Origin: Flavobacterium aquatile LMG 4008 = ATCC 11947 | GTDB lineage: Bacteria; Bacteroidota; Bacteroidia; Flavobacteriales; Flavobacteriaceae | NCBI RefSeq assembly: GCF_000757385.1 | Contig: NZ_JRHH01000003.1 | Span: 744,001 to 808,000 of the forward strand | Length of the DNA stretch: 64,000 bases | Direction of reading: 5' to 3' | In this document: positions 40,679 through 50,476 of the stretch, one piece after another | How the letters are laid out: each line of letters starts with the position of its first letter | Position numbering within the stretch: position 1 is the stretch's first letter | The notes under the pieces: generated by a model | The model's input: the letters and a program-made list of their open reading frames with translations, nothing else | The model's database searches: none | What the model was told of the DNA's origin: nothing | Position numbers and translations under genes: made by a program

Positions 40679-43600
40679 TTATTGTTTCTCAATCCACAAC
40701 CTCGCATTTACAAATGCTTCAATCCATGGCGAAACTTCATCGTTGCTGTCTTTTGGGTAATGTGCCCAATTCCAAGGAAAAGTAGAACGCTCAATGTGTG
40801 GCATCATCACCAAATGTCTTCCTGTTGTGTCGCACATCATTGCCGTGTTAAAATCTGAACCGTTTGGATTGGCAGGATAACCTTCGTAACCATATTTTGC
40901 TACAATATTATACTGACTTTCGTCATAAGGCAATTTGAATTTTCCTTCACCATGCGAAACCCAAACTCCCAATGTCGTTCCGGCCAATGTAGATAACATC
41001 ACCGAATGATTTTCTTGCACTTTCACCGATGTAAAAATACTTTCGTGTTTGTGTGAATCGTTGTGTTGCATTTTTCCGTGAATTTCATGCTCTGGATTTA
41101 CCAATTCTAATTCCATAAACAATTGGCATCCATTACAAATTCCGACAGATAAAGTGTCTTCACGCTTAAAGAAATTCTTTAAAGCCGTATTCGCTTTTTC
41201 GTTGTATTTGAATGCTCCTGCCCAACCTTTAGCCGAACCTAAAACATCCGAATTTGAAAATCCACCAACAGCTCCAATAAACTGAATGTCTTCAAGAGTT
41301 TCTCTTCCTGAAATCAAATCGGTCATGTGAACGTCTTTTACATCAAATCCCGCTAAGTACATCGCATTCGCCATTTCTCGTTCCGAATTACTTCCTTTTT
41401 CACGAATAATAGCTGCTTTTGGACGTGCATTACTAGGTAACGAAGGAAGTTTTCCAGTAAAATGACTTGGAAAAGTATAGTGTAACGCTTGATTTTTGTA
41501 ATTATCAAATCGCTCTTTGGCTTTGTTATTTTTTGTTTGTTTTTGGTCGAGTAGGAACGAGGTTTTGAACCAAGTGTCTCTGTAATTGTGAATTGTGAAT
41601 TGTAAATTGTGAATTGATAATTGTCCAGAATTTTCAACAGTTCCAATTTTAGAGAAACTTACGTTATCAGATTGTAATGCTTTTTCAAATGTGGCATCGT
41701 CTTTGGCTTGAAGCACCACCGCAATATTTTCTGAAAATAAAATCTTCACTAAATCTTTTTCCGTGAAGGAATCAAACGAAATTTTAGCTCCTAAATTCAC
41801 ATCGGCAAAACACATTTCTAATAAAGTTGTGATTAATCCACCACTTCCAATATCATGTCCTGCAACGATTTGATCGTCTTTAATTAAATTTTGGATCGCA
41901 TTGAAAGCACGTTTGAAGAAATCAGCATCTTTAATCGTTGGCGTTTCCGATCCAATTTTGTTTAAGGTTTGAGCAAATGAACTTCCGCCTAATTTAAAAT
42001 CATCTTGCGATAAATTGATGTAATATATTGAACCGCTTGTCATTCCATCGCCATGGAATCTAAAAACAGGTTCAACCACTTTAGAAATCGCATCACAATT
42101 TCCTGCAGCCGAAATAATTACCGTTCCTGGAGCAATAACTTCGCCATCGGCATATTTTTGTTTCATCGAAAGCGAATCTTTTCCTGTTGGAATATTGATT
42201 CCCAATTCGATTGCAAATGTAGAACACGCTTCAACAGCTTCGTATAATCGTGCGTCTTCACCTTCGTTTTTACACGCCCACATCCAGTTGGCAGAAAGAG
42301 AAACACTTTTTAAATTATCTTTTAAAGGAGCAAAAACAATATTCGATAACGCTTCGGCAATAGCATTCCTACTTCCGGCTTTTGGATCAATCAACGCCGA
42401 AATTGGCGCATGACCAATAGAAGTTGCAATTCCTTCTTTTCCGTTGTAGTCTAAAGCCATTACACCAACATTATTTAATGGTAATTGTAATGGTCCAACA
42501 CATTGTTGTTTAGCTACTTTTCCGCCAACGCAACGATCGACTTTATTGGTTAACCAGTCTTTACAAGCAACGGCTTCAAGTTGAAGAACATTTTCTAAAT
42601 AGGCCGGAATATTTTCTTGAGAATATTCTAAATCGGCGTAATTTCTTGTGATGGTTTTGTCGGCCATTATTGTTTTTGGCGAACTTCCAAACATATCTTC
42701 TAGAGCAAAATCCATTGGTTTTTCGCCAGTAGTTTTACTTTCAAATGTAAATCGGTGATCACCAGTTACGTCACCCACTTGATACATCGGTGAACGTTCT
42801 CTATCGGCAATGCGTTGTAAGGTGTCAATGTCTTTCTGACCAATAACCAATCCCATACGTTCTTGCGATTCGTTACCGATTATTTCTTTAGCCGAAAGCG
42901 TTGGATCTCCAACAGGCAATTTGTCTAAATCAATCAATCCACCAGTTGCTTCCACTAGTTCTGACAAACAATTTAAATGTCCACCAGCGCCATGATCGTG
43001 AATAGAAACTATCGGATTTTCATCACTTTCTACCATGCCACGAATAGCGTTGGCAGCACGTTTTTGCATTTCAGGATTCGAACGTTGGATTGCGTTTAAT
43101 TCGATTCCAGAACCAAAAGCTCCAGTATCTGCAGAGGAAACTGCTGCGCCACCCATACCAATTCTATAATTTTCACCACCAAGAATTACAATTTTATCAC
43201 CAACTTTTGGTTCGTGTTTTTGTGCTTGAGATAATTTTCCGTAACCAATTCCACCAGCTTGCATGATTACTTTGTCGTAACCTAACTTTCTGTTTTCTTC
43301 GTTATGTTCGAATGTCAAAACCGAACCAGTAATTAAAGGTTGCCCAAATTTATTTCCAAAATCGGAAGCACCATTTGAGGCTTTAATTAAAATATCCATT
43401 GGAGTTTGATACAACCATTTGCGTTCTTCAAATCCTAATTTATTTTCTTGCAAACGCGAGTAAGCTGTCATGTAAACAGCAGTTCCAGCTAATGGTAGCG
43501 AACCTTGTCCGCCAGCCAATCTATCTCTAATTTCACCACCAGAGCCAGTTGCTGCACCGTTGAAAGGTTCTACTGTTGTTGGGAAATTGTGTGTTTCTGC

Positions 43601-44335
43601 TTTTAATGAAATAACCGAATCAAATTGTTTTTTAGAATAAAAATCGGGTTTGTCGGCGCTTTTTGGTGCAAATTGTTCTACAGTTGGTCCTTTTACAAAC
43701 GCAACGTTATCTTTGTATGCCGATACAATATCGTTAGGATGTTCGGCAGAAGTTTTCTTAATTAATTTGAATAATGAAGACGGTTTTTCTTCGCCATCAA
43801 TTACGAAAGTTCCGTTGAAAATTTTATGACGGCAGTGTTCTGAATTGACTTGAGAGAATCCAAAAACTTCTGAATCAGTTAGTTTTCGGTTTAATTTTTT
43901 TGCTAAATTATCTAGGTAATCCACTTCGTCCTGACTTAAAGCTAAACCTTCTTGCTTGTTGTAAGCAGCGATGTCTTCAATTTCAAGAACTGCTTCAGGT
44001 TGAATGTTGATGGTGAAAATATCCTGATTTAAATTGGAATACTTTTGAAAAAGCATTGGATCAAAATCAGAGAAATCTTCTGAAACTTTTTCAAATTCTT
44101 CAATTCTGATGATGCCTTCGATACCCATATTTTGAGTAATTTCTACAGCATTAGTGCTCCAAGGTGTTACCATTGCGGCACGAGGTCCAACAAAAAAATC
44201 CGCAAGAACGGATTTATCTATTTTGTGTGCGTTAGCGAATAACCAATTTAGTTTTGAGATAGTTTCTGTAGAAAGTTCGTTTTGCGCTTGAACGGCAAAA
44301 ACAGTTGTACTTTCGTTTCCGAAAAAATGAATCAT
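40679..44335 (-). CDS. purL: Phosphoribosylformylglycinamidine synthase (large single-chain form)
   Basis: Catalyses the fourth step of purine synthesis, converting FGAR to FGAM with glutamine. The 1218-residue protein is the long fused form: N-terminal FGAM-synthase part with H-C-R-H-K-I-F-N-G and S-I-H-D-H-G-A-G-G, duplicated synthetase halves, and a C-terminal glutaminase with V-G-I-C-N-G-C-Q (nucleophile Cys) and late H-x-E. An unusual segment near residues 905-918 (L-S-I-H-N-L-Q-F-T-I-H-N-Y) is encoded by a 7-bp tandem repeat; the frame stays intact, so the enzyme is probably active. Confidence 0.96.
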   Translation of the reverse strand: MIHFFGNESTTVFAVQAQNELSTETISKLNWLFANAHKIDKSVLADFFVGPRAAMVTPWSTNAVEITQNMGIEGIIRIEEFEKVSEDFSDFDPMLFQKYSNLNQDIFTINIQPEAVLEIEDIAAYNKQEGLALSQDEVDYLDNLAKKLNRKLTDSEVFGFSQVNSEHCRHKIFNGTFVIDGEEKPSSLFKLIKKTSAEHPNDIVSAYKDNVAFVKGPTVEQFAPKSADKPDFYSKKQFDSVISLKAETHNFPTTVEPFNGAATGSGGEIRDRLAGGQGSLPLAGTAVYMTAYSRLQENKLGFEERKWLYQTPMDILIKASNGASDFGNKFGQPLITGSVLTFEHNEENRKLGYDKVIMQAGGIGYGKLSQAQKHEPKVGDKIVILGGENYRIGMGGAAVSSADTGAFGSGIELNAIQRSNPEMQKRAANAIRGMVESDENPIVSIHDHGAGGHLNCLSELVEATGGLIDLDKLPVGDPTLSAKEIIGNESQERMGLVIGQKDIDTLQRIADRERSPMYQVGDVTGDHRFTFESKTTGEKPMDFALEDMFGSSPKTIMADKTITRNYADLEYSQENIPAYLENVLQLEAVACKDWLTNKVDRCVGGKVAKQQCVGPLQLPLNNVGVMALDYNGKEGIATSIGHAPISALIDPKAGSRNAIAEALSNIVFAPLKDNLKSVSLSANWMWACKNEGEDARLYEAVEACSTFAIELGINIPTGKDSLSMKQKYADGEVIAPGTVIISAAGNCDAISKVVEPVFRFHGDGMTSGSIYYINLSQDDFKLGGSSFAQTLNKIGSETPTIKDADFFKRAFNAIQNLIKDDQIVAGHDIGSGGLITTLLEMCFADVNLGAKISFDSFTEKDLVKILFSENIAVVLQAKDDATFEKALQSDNVSFSKIGTVENSGQLSIHNLQFTIHNYRDTWFKTSFLLDQKQTKNNKAKERFDNYKNQALHYTFPSHFTGKLPSLPSNARPKAAIIREKGSNSEREMANAMYLAGFDVKDVHMTDLISGRETLEDIQFIGAVGGFSNSDVLGSAKGWAGAFKYNEKANTALKNFFKREDTLSVGICNGCQLFMELELVNPEHEIHGKMQHNDSHKHESIFTSVKVQENHSVMLSTLAGTTLGVWVSHGEGKFKLPYDESQYNIVAKYGYEGYPANPNGSDFNTAMMCDTTGRHLVMMPHIERSTFPWNWAHYPKDSNDEVSPWIEAFVNARLWIEKQ
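41584..41625. repeat. Heptanucleotide array inside the purL reading frame
   Basis: Six 7-base units (plus strand: AATTGTG, AATTGTG, AATTGTA, AATTGTG, AATTGAT, AATTGTC) occupy 42 bases, a multiple of 3, within purL. They encode the IHN-rich peptide in the linker before R-D-T-W-F. Such AATTGTG arrays are otherwise an intergenic feature. Confidence 0.85.
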
Positions 44336-44346
44336 TGTGTTGTTGT

Positions 44347-44383
44347 TTAATCTGAACTTGTTTCAGATTCTCATCTGATTAAG
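44347..44383 (-). promoter_or_regulatory. Leader hairpin region of purL
   Basis: In the purL 5' leader AATCTGAA and TTCAGATT make a perfect 8-bp hairpin (44349-44369). TTAATC (44347-44352) can instead pair with GATTAA (44378-44383). Two mutually exclusive foldings hint at leader control, but there is no T-run and no known riboswitch core. Confidence 0.3.
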
Positions 44384-44403
44384 GTTCAATTTTAGTTGTG
44401 GTG

Positions 44404-44435
44404 CAAATTTAAGGCAAATTGTACGTTATGCCAAA
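44404..44435 (-). promoter_or_regulatory. purL promoter (TTTG-N20-TAAATTTG)
   Basis: On the minus strand TTTG (44435 to 44432) is followed after 20 bases by TAAATTTG (44411 to 44404), matching the Bacteroidota sigma-ABfr consensus at both boxes. Transcription would begin about 44397, giving a leader of some 60 bases. Confidence 0.7.
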
Positions 44436-44535
44436 TAAGATGCAAATAGTTTTTAACGAGTTTTTGACAATTTAAAGAATATAAAAATTCTTGCAAAGAA
44501 AATTTTTATACTTTTGAATTTCAAATTTTTATTAG

Positions 44536-47196
44536 ATGAAACAAATTTACTTATTTATTGTAATGCTTGTGGGATTGGGTTTGAACGCTCAGGTGATTAA
44601 TTTTCCCGATGAAGCATTTAAATCTAAACTATTATCAGCAAATAGTTGGAATCATGTTGCAGAAAATGCTGCTGGTATTAGTGTTGTGATTGATATTAAT
44701 AATGATGGGGAAATACAAGTAAGTGAAGCTCTTTTAATTAGAAAAATAGATGTGTATAATGGTGGATATATTCAAAGTATTGTAGGTATAGAGTATTTCA
44801 CAAATCTAACTTCTTTGAATTGTTCGTATAATGGAATTTCAACAATTAATGTCAGTAATTTGTTAGAACTTAAAATTCTAAATTGCAATGATAATCTAGC
44901 GCTAACCTCATTAAATATTAGTGGACTAAGTGAGTTAGAAGAGTTGAATGCATATCAATGTAGCTTAACTTCTCTAAATCTAAATGGTTTAAGTTCAATT
45001 AAAAAAATTAATTGTAATACGAATAATCTCACTACACTTGATTTGAGCTCACTGACTAATTTAATTGAGGTGCATTGTAGTAATAATATTTTAACTTCAA
45101 TTAATACTAATGGTTTATCTAATCTAAAATTTTTTTATTGTGGTATCAATCAATTAACTTCTTTTGACTTTACTAATCTAACAGCACTTGAAGAACTAAA
45201 TGTAAGTTTCAATGTTAATTTAACAAGTATCAATGTCACAGGAATGCAGACATTAAAGAAATTGGAATGCAATGGTTGCCAACTTTCTTCATTAACCTTA
45301 ATTGATTTACCAAATTTGTTTTATTTGAATTGTAGTAATAATCTATTTCAGACATTAAATTTATCGAGTTTAACAAGCCTTATTATTCTTGATTGTAGTT
45401 TTAATCAATTGATATCACTTGAATTTGGAAATTTAAATGGACTAGAGAACCTTAATTGTTCGGTTAATCAACTTTTCAATTTAAACATAGAAAATATGAT
45501 AAATTTGAGTGGTCTATTCTGTTATGGTAACGTTCTCGAACAATTGGATCTCTCTCCATTTCAACAATTAGTTAATCTTTCATGTTCATCTAACCAATTG
45601 CAATCTCTTGATTGTAGTATGCTACCAAATTTGCAATTTCTTGATTGCCAAGAAAACCAACTCGAGTTCCTCAATATAAAAAATGGAAATTCAACAGGTT
45701 GTAATTTTTATGGTAATCCAACTTTAGAATATCTGTGTGTTGATGAAGATAAAGTTACAAATTTACAAATTTTAGTTCTTACTAGTTATCAATATTCAAA
45801 TATGACTAATTGTTTAGTAGGTAGTTATTGTTCTTTTACTCCAGGTGGAAATTATTACACTATCCAAGGAAGTCAAAAGTTTGATTCAAACTTAAATGGT
45901 TGTGATAGTAATGATGCAATATTTCCAAATTTAAATTTTAATATCACTGATGGATTTTCTTCAGGAAATATAATTGCTAATACTTCTGGTGATTATTCAA
46001 TTTTTGTAGGTCAAGGTACACATACTATTACTCCAATTCTTGAAAACCCTACTTATTTTAATATATCTCCATCAAGTTTACAGCTTACATTTCCTGAAAC
46101 AATTAGTCCAAATAATCAAAATTTTTGCATTACACCAAATGGAGTTCATAATGATTTGGAAGTAGTAATTATTCCATTAATTCCAGCTAGACCGGGATTT
46201 GATGCAACGTATAAGATAATCTATAAAAATAAAGGAAATTCTACTTTGTCAGGTTCAGTTGTATTTAATTTTGAAGATGACAAAATGGATATACTTTCTT
46301 CAATACCAAATTACTCATTGCAATCTACAAACCAATTGACTTATAATTATACAAATTTATCTCCATTTGAATCAAGAGAAATTTTAATTACAATTAATAT
46401 TAATTCACCCATGGAAATAACAGCTGTTACTATTGATGATCAATTAAATTTTGCTGCAGACATATATCCATTTTTAGGTGATGAATTTTTGCAAGATAAT
46501 AATTCCAGCTTGAAACAAATTGTTGTTGGTTCATTCGATCCTAATGATAAAACCTGTATTGAAGGAAATACAGTTGGAACAGAAATGATTGGTCAATATA
46601 TTCATTATATTATTCGTTTTGAGAATACCGGAACCTTTCCTGCTGAAAATATTGTAGTGAAAGACATGATTGATTTAACCAAATTTGATTTAAGTACTTT
46701 GATACCCGTAAGTTCAAGTCATTCATTCGTCACTCGAATTGCCTCTAATGGAAGCGTAGAATTCGTTTTCGAAAATATTCAGCTGCCTTTTGATGATGCT
46801 AATAATGATGGATATATTGTATTCAAAATTAAAACCATATCAGGTTTGTATATTGGAGATATTTTAACAAATAAAGCTAATATTTATTTTGATTATAATT
46901 TTCCAATTGAAACTAATATGACTTCAACAACAATTCAAAATTTAACAATAACGGATTTTAATTTTAATGACTTTGTAGTATTATATCCAAATCCAACAGA
47001 TAGTATTTTAAATTTTAAAATAAAAAATAATATTGATATTTCTTCAATTAATATTTATAATTCTTTAGGTCAATTAGTTTTAGTTACAACTAATCCAAAA
47101 GAATCTATAAATGTTTCAACATTGAAGACAGGAATGTATTTCGTAAAAATAGTTTCAAATTTAGGTGAATCAAATAGTCAATTTTTAAAAGAATAG
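44536..47196 (+). CDS. Leucine-rich-repeat protein with type IX secretion (type A) sorting domain
   Basis: An 886-residue exported protein. After a signal peptide (1-18) come about fifteen LRRs of the L-x-x-L-N-C-S-x-N-x-L-T type (about residues 60-400). A CNA/DUF11-like stretch follows (from F-D-S-N-L-N-G-C-D), then a beta-sandwich with G-S-F-D-P-N-D-K-T and F-E-N-T-G-T-F-P-A (DUF7619-like). The C-terminal Por-type sorting domain has L-Y-P-N-P-T-D and I-N-V-S-T-L-K-T-G-M-Y-F-V-K. It is thus exported through the T9SS and attached at or released from the cell surface. Confidence 0.93.
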   Translation: MKQIYLFIVMLVGLGLNAQVINFPDEAFKSKLLSANSWNHVAENAAGISVVIDINNDGEIQVSEALLIRKIDVYNGGYIQSIVGIEYFTNLTSLNCSYNGISTINVSNLLELKILNCNDNLALTSLNISGLSELEELNAYQCSLTSLNLNGLSSIKKINCNTNNLTTLDLSSLTNLIEVHCSNNILTSINTNGLSNLKFFYCGINQLTSFDFTNLTALEELNVSFNVNLTSINVTGMQTLKKLECNGCQLSSLTLIDLPNLFYLNCSNNLFQTLNLSSLTSLIILDCSFNQLISLEFGNLNGLENLNCSVNQLFNLNIENMINLSGLFCYGNVLEQLDLSPFQQLVNLSCSSNQLQSLDCSMLPNLQFLDCQENQLEFLNIKNGNSTGCNFYGNPTLEYLCVDEDKVTNLQILVLTSYQYSNMTNCLVGSYCSFTPGGNYYTIQGSQKFDSNLNGCDSNDAIFPNLNFNITDGFSSGNIIANTSGDYSIFVGQGTHTITPILENPTYFNISPSSLQLTFPETISPNNQNFCITPNGVHNDLEVVIIPLIPARPGFDATYKIIYKNKGNSTLSGSVVFNFEDDKMDILSSIPNYSLQSTNQLTYNYTNLSPFESREILITININSPMEITAVTIDDQLNFAADIYPFLGDEFLQDNNSSLKQIVVGSFDPNDKTCIEGNTVGTEMIGQYIHYIIRFENTGTFPAENIVVKDMIDLTKFDLSTLIPVSSSHSFVTRIASNGSVEFVFENIQLPFDDANNDGYIVFKIKTISGLYIGDILTNKANIYFDYNFPIETNMTSTTIQNLTITDFNFNDFVVLYPNPTDSILNFKIKNNIDISSINIYNSLGQLVLVTTNPKESINVSTLKTGMYFVKIVSNLGESNSQFLKE

Positions 47197-47201
47197 TTTT
47201 T

Positions 47202-48797
47202 TTAAGGAATAAACTGATAAGCACCCAAATCTGTTGAAGTTGTTCTGTCAATTCCTGTAATATCAGTTGGGAATAATGCTGTTGCTGTTGCATCATGTGG
47301 CAAATTCAAATCTTCGGATAACCATAATTGGTTTAAAGATTCATCTTCAAATTTTGGGTTGAAAACAGTTGAATTGTTTGCTATAGAACAGTTTGAATAA
47401 TTTGTGGTGTTTGTTGGCGGATAGAACGTATTATTATTTGTATTATTTGATTTTATTAAACAATTTGCGAATTCATAATTAAACGCGTTTGTTCCTTTTC
47501 TATCAATTAATAATTCATTTTGATTGGAACCATAAATGATACAATTTGTAAAGCTAAAATCATTTACTGGACTGTTTGCATAAATTTCTGTTTCAGTTTC
47601 TACATAGTCATTTAGTAAAACCGCCGCTTGTTGCGAACTTGGCCAGGTATTGTTGAAAGTGCAATGTGTAAAATTGTACGTTCCTCCATAGGTGCATGCT
47701 AACGTAGCTTGACCGGCATTGTTTATTACAAGATTACTTCCTTCAATAGTTGATTTTCTTGCCAAGATTCCAACATTTGAACAATCATAAATTTGAGAGT
47801 TTTTAATATTTAGATAAGGTATACTTGTGTCTGTAAACAATGCTAAATTTTGTGATAAAATGCCAACAGTAGCATTTTTTATAGTCAAGTGATTAATGCT
47901 GTTTTGCGTTGAAGTCGAATGATTGATAATGGCACCCCATTGTCCAGGGACATTTGAGAAATCTGGTTCTAATCGGTCGCCTTCAAAAATGACTTCGTTT
48001 TCTAATGCGTCTGTTGTAGATAAATTTCCTTCAATTTTTAGAGTAGCATTTTTACTAATAATCAATCCGGAATTTGCATGAAAATGAACTCTAGCTCCTT
48101 GTTCTACGGTTAAAGTTTTTCCATCAGGTACAAAAGCGTAGCCATAAATTACATAAGGTTTAGAATTGTTCCATTCATATTCATTTCCATTTATTGGATC
48201 GTTTTCATCTAAATTACTACCAATTGCGATTACATTTTCGGCATTATCATCGAAACCTAAGTTTATTGTTTCATACAAAAATTCGCCATCAACTTCACTT
48301 CGTTGAGGATAGATAAAATAGGCATCCTGAATTAAAGTCACCAATTCCACCGTTTGAGGTGCGCCGCTTATATTGTGAAATTCTATTTTATCGGTATATA
48401 AAAAATCGGTTGGATTGGCACTTGCAACATCGGCCGTAACTTCAATAAAAATAAACATACTGTCTTTGGCAAGAAGTTCTACATCATTAAAGATTTTACC
48501 TTCGCCAATTCCGCTTGCGTCACTATCTTCACCAGTTAATCCGTCGATCATCATTCTGTATTTCGAACTTGTACCTTTTGCTAATTGAATTTTTGGTATA
48601 GAAATATCGTTATCACTTTTATTGTAAACCTTTAATCGATAGGTACTTGAGCCAATATTTGTAAAAACGGTATCTAAGTAAACAGTATCTTTAGAAAAAG
48701 TCAATCCGCCTTTACTTGGTTGGAATTCAAAGTCATTTCGACAAGAACTAAGCGAGATTATAAGTCCGAAAAGGAATAAGAATAGAGAATTTCTCAT
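47202..48797 (-). CDS. Right-handed beta-helix lipoprotein, unknown function
   Basis: A 531-residue predicted surface or periplasmic lipoprotein. The leader ends in the lipobox L-S-S-C (Cys about 19). An Ig-like beta-sandwich (about 30-160) is followed by a parallel beta-helix region with repeated short strands (L-T-I-K-N-A-T-V-G-I, L-N-I-K-N-S-Q-I-Y-D-C, F-T-N-C-I-I-Y-G-S). There are no visible catalytic residues of pectate lyases. It converges on the LRR gene with only 5 bases between their stops, and no terminator is visible there. Confidence 0.75.
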   Translation of the reverse strand: MRNSLFLFLFGLIISLSSCRNDFEFQPSKGGLTFSKDTVYLDTVFTNIGSSTYRLKVYNKSDNDISIPKIQLAKGTSSKYRMMIDGLTGEDSDASGIGEGKIFNDVELLAKDSMFIFIEVTADVASANPTDFLYTDKIEFHNISGAPQTVELVTLIQDAYFIYPQRSEVDGEFLYETINLGFDDNAENVIAIGSNLDENDPINGNEYEWNNSKPYVIYGYAFVPDGKTLTVEQGARVHFHANSGLIISKNATLKIEGNLSTTDALENEVIFEGDRLEPDFSNVPGQWGAIINHSTSTQNSINHLTIKNATVGILSQNLALFTDTSIPYLNIKNSQIYDCSNVGILARKSTIEGSNLVINNAGQATLACTYGGTYNFTHCTFNNTWPSSQQAAVLLNDYVETETEIYANSPVNDFSFTNCIIYGSNQNELLIDRKGTNAFNYEFANCLIKSNNTNNNTFYPPTNTTNYSNCSIANNSTVFNPKFEDESLNQLWLSEDLNLPHDATATALFPTDITGIDRTTSTDLGAYQFIP

Positions 48798-48952
48798 GTA
48801 TAAAACTAATTTTGGTAAATGTATGTATTTATTTGAAATTTCAAAAAAGGTTTGATTAAAATTACAAACGCAATAAGTATCGATTTAGTTTGTATTTGTT
48901 AAACTATCTGACATTTCTCCTAAAAATAACTAATTTTGCAAAAAAAAATACT

Positions 48953-49381
48953 ATGTCTTTCGATAAAGAAAAAATGTTAAAACTCTGCAACGAGTGGTCT
49001 AAAAACACTTTGATGGAAACCCTTGAAATTGAGTATATTGATGCTGGAGAAACTTTTTTAAAAGCCACGATGCCAGTAAATTCGAGAGTACATCAACCGA
49101 TGGGATTGCTTCATGGTGGCGCATCGGTTGCGTTGGCAGAAAGCGTTGGAAGTGCTGCATCAATCATGTTTGTCAATCCAGAAAGGCAAGAAGTTCGCGG
49201 AATTGAAATTTCTGCAAATCATTTAAAAAGTAAACGTGAAGGCATCGTTACTGCAACGGCAACCATCATTCACAAAGGCGCGAGTATTCATTTGTGGGAA
49301 ATTAGAATTGTAGATGAAAACGAAAAGTTGATTTCACTTTGTAAATTAACCAACATGATTTTACCAAGTAAAGGACGATGA
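48953..49381 (+). CDS. menI: Hotdog-fold thioesterase, probable DHNA-CoA thioesterase
   Basis: A 142-residue PaaI-type hotdog protein that would release 1,4-dihydroxy-2-naphthoate from its CoA ester in menaquinone synthesis. It carries H-Q-P-M-G-L-L-H-G-G-A-S-V-A-L-A-E-S with the catalytic Glu/Asp-side residue and G-I-E-I-S-A-N-H-L. The ATG at 48953 (M-S-F-D-K-E-K) is preferred over 48890, which lies beyond a -7-like TAATTTTG (48931-48938). The stop overlaps the start of menF by ATGA, which is the main support for the MenI assignment. Confidence 0.8.
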   Translation: MSFDKEKMLKLCNEWSKNTLMETLEIEYIDAGETFLKATMPVNSRVHQPMGLLHGGASVALAESVGSAASIMFVNPERQEVRGIEISANHLKSKREGIVTATATIIHKGASIHLWEIRIVDENEKLISLCKLTNMILPSKGR

Positions 49382-50433
49382 GTTTCTTATTTTCTAAAAT
49401 AAAAGAACAGCAAGCGAATAAGCTACCATTTGTGTGTTATTGCAAACCTAATTCAGATAAAATCATTGCGCTTTTTCAGAAGAACGATGATTTGATTTCT
49501 TTGGATGATTCCGATGTTGGATTTGCTTTTGTATCTTTTGATAATGAAAAACGATATATAATTCCAGAACGATTATCGGATATTTATTTTGAAACGGTTT
49601 CAGCTTCAGATTACATTTTTCCGAAAACTATGATTTTAGAGACTGATTCAGATGCGAAAATAGCATTTGAATCTTTAGTCGAAAGTGGAGTAGAAGCGAT
49701 ACAAAGAGGCGACTTTGAAAAAGTAGTTCTTTCGAGAAAAGAATTGATTGAAGTTATGGATTTTGATATCGAATTGGTTTTCAATAAATTGATTTCTAAT
49801 TATTCTAAAGCATTTAAATATTGTTTTTATCATCCTAAAATTGGTTTTTGGATTGGAGCAACTCCAGAACAATTTTTAAATGTTGATGAGAATTTGTTGA
49901 AAACAGTTTCTTTAGCCGGAACACAATTAGTTTCAAATGATGCTATAAAGTGGTCAGATAAAGAAGTTGACGAACAACAAATTGTAACTGATTACATTGT
50001 TGAAAATTTGAAATTATATTCAGATAATGTAACTTTTTCTGAACCTTATTCGCATCAAGCAGGAAATTTACTGCATATAAAAACCGATATTCAGGCGATT
50101 GTAAATGACGAAAATGCTATTTCTAAAATTATAAATGTATTGCATCCAACACCAGCAGTTTGTGGTTTTCCAAAAGAGAAGGCGAAAAAATTTATAATAG
50201 AAAATGAAGGTTATCAAAGAGAATTTTATGCCGGATTTTTGGGCGAGTGGAATAAAGATTTTGCTACTTTCAAACAAAAGCGATCTGATTTATTTGTTAA
50301 TTTACGCTGCATGAAAATTGAAGAATCCGTTGCAAATTTGTACATTGGTTGCGGAATAACAAAAGAAAGCAATCCAGAAAAAGAATTTATTGAAACCGTA
50401 AATAAATCATTGACAATTAAAAGTGTGTTGTAA
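49378..50433 (+). CDS. menF: Isochorismate synthase
   Basis: Converts chorismate to isochorismate at the entry of menaquinone synthesis. A 351-residue chorismate-binding fold with K-V-V-L-S-R-K near the middle, I-G-A-T-P-E-Q-F-L, S-L-A-G-T, H-P-T-P-A-V-C-G-F-P and the C-terminal Y-I-G-C-G-I-T-K-E-S-N-P. EntC-type enzymes are close in sequence, but coupling to the thioesterase gene and lack of siderophore genes favour MenF. Confidence 0.9.
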   Translation: MSFLFSKIKEQQANKLPFVCYCKPNSDKIIALFQKNDDLISLDDSDVGFAFVSFDNEKRYIIPERLSDIYFETVSASDYIFPKTMILETDSDAKIAFESLVESGVEAIQRGDFEKVVLSRKELIEVMDFDIELVFNKLISNYSKAFKYCFYHPKIGFWIGATPEQFLNVDENLLKTVSLAGTQLVSNDAIKWSDKEVDEQQIVTDYIVENLKLYSDNVTFSEPYSHQAGNLLHIKTDIQAIVNDENAISKIINVLHPTPAVCGFPKEKAKKFIIENEGYQREFYAGFLGEWNKDFATFKQKRSDLFVNLRCMKIEESVANLYIGCGITKESNPEKEFIETVNKSLTIKSVL

Positions 50434-50435
50434 AG

Positions 50436-50463
50436 TACGAAGTTAGAAATACGAAGTACGATT
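50436..50463. repeat. Heptanucleotide array (TACGAAG type)
   Basis: TACGAAG, TTAGAAA, TACGAAG, TACGATT fill the 43-base gap between menF and bshB1. The unit is the reverse complement of that at 3338-3365. Confidence 0.7.
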
Positions 50464-50476
50464 TAAAAAATATAAT

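Noticed and set aside
40267..40760. Plus-strand ORFs opposite the membrane nuclease and purL terminator
   Set aside because: They overlap real genes in antisense, have poor composition and match no protein pattern.
41584..41625. purL as a pseudogene broken by a repeat
   Set aside because: The insert is 42 bases and in frame, with all catalytic motifs before and after it intact.
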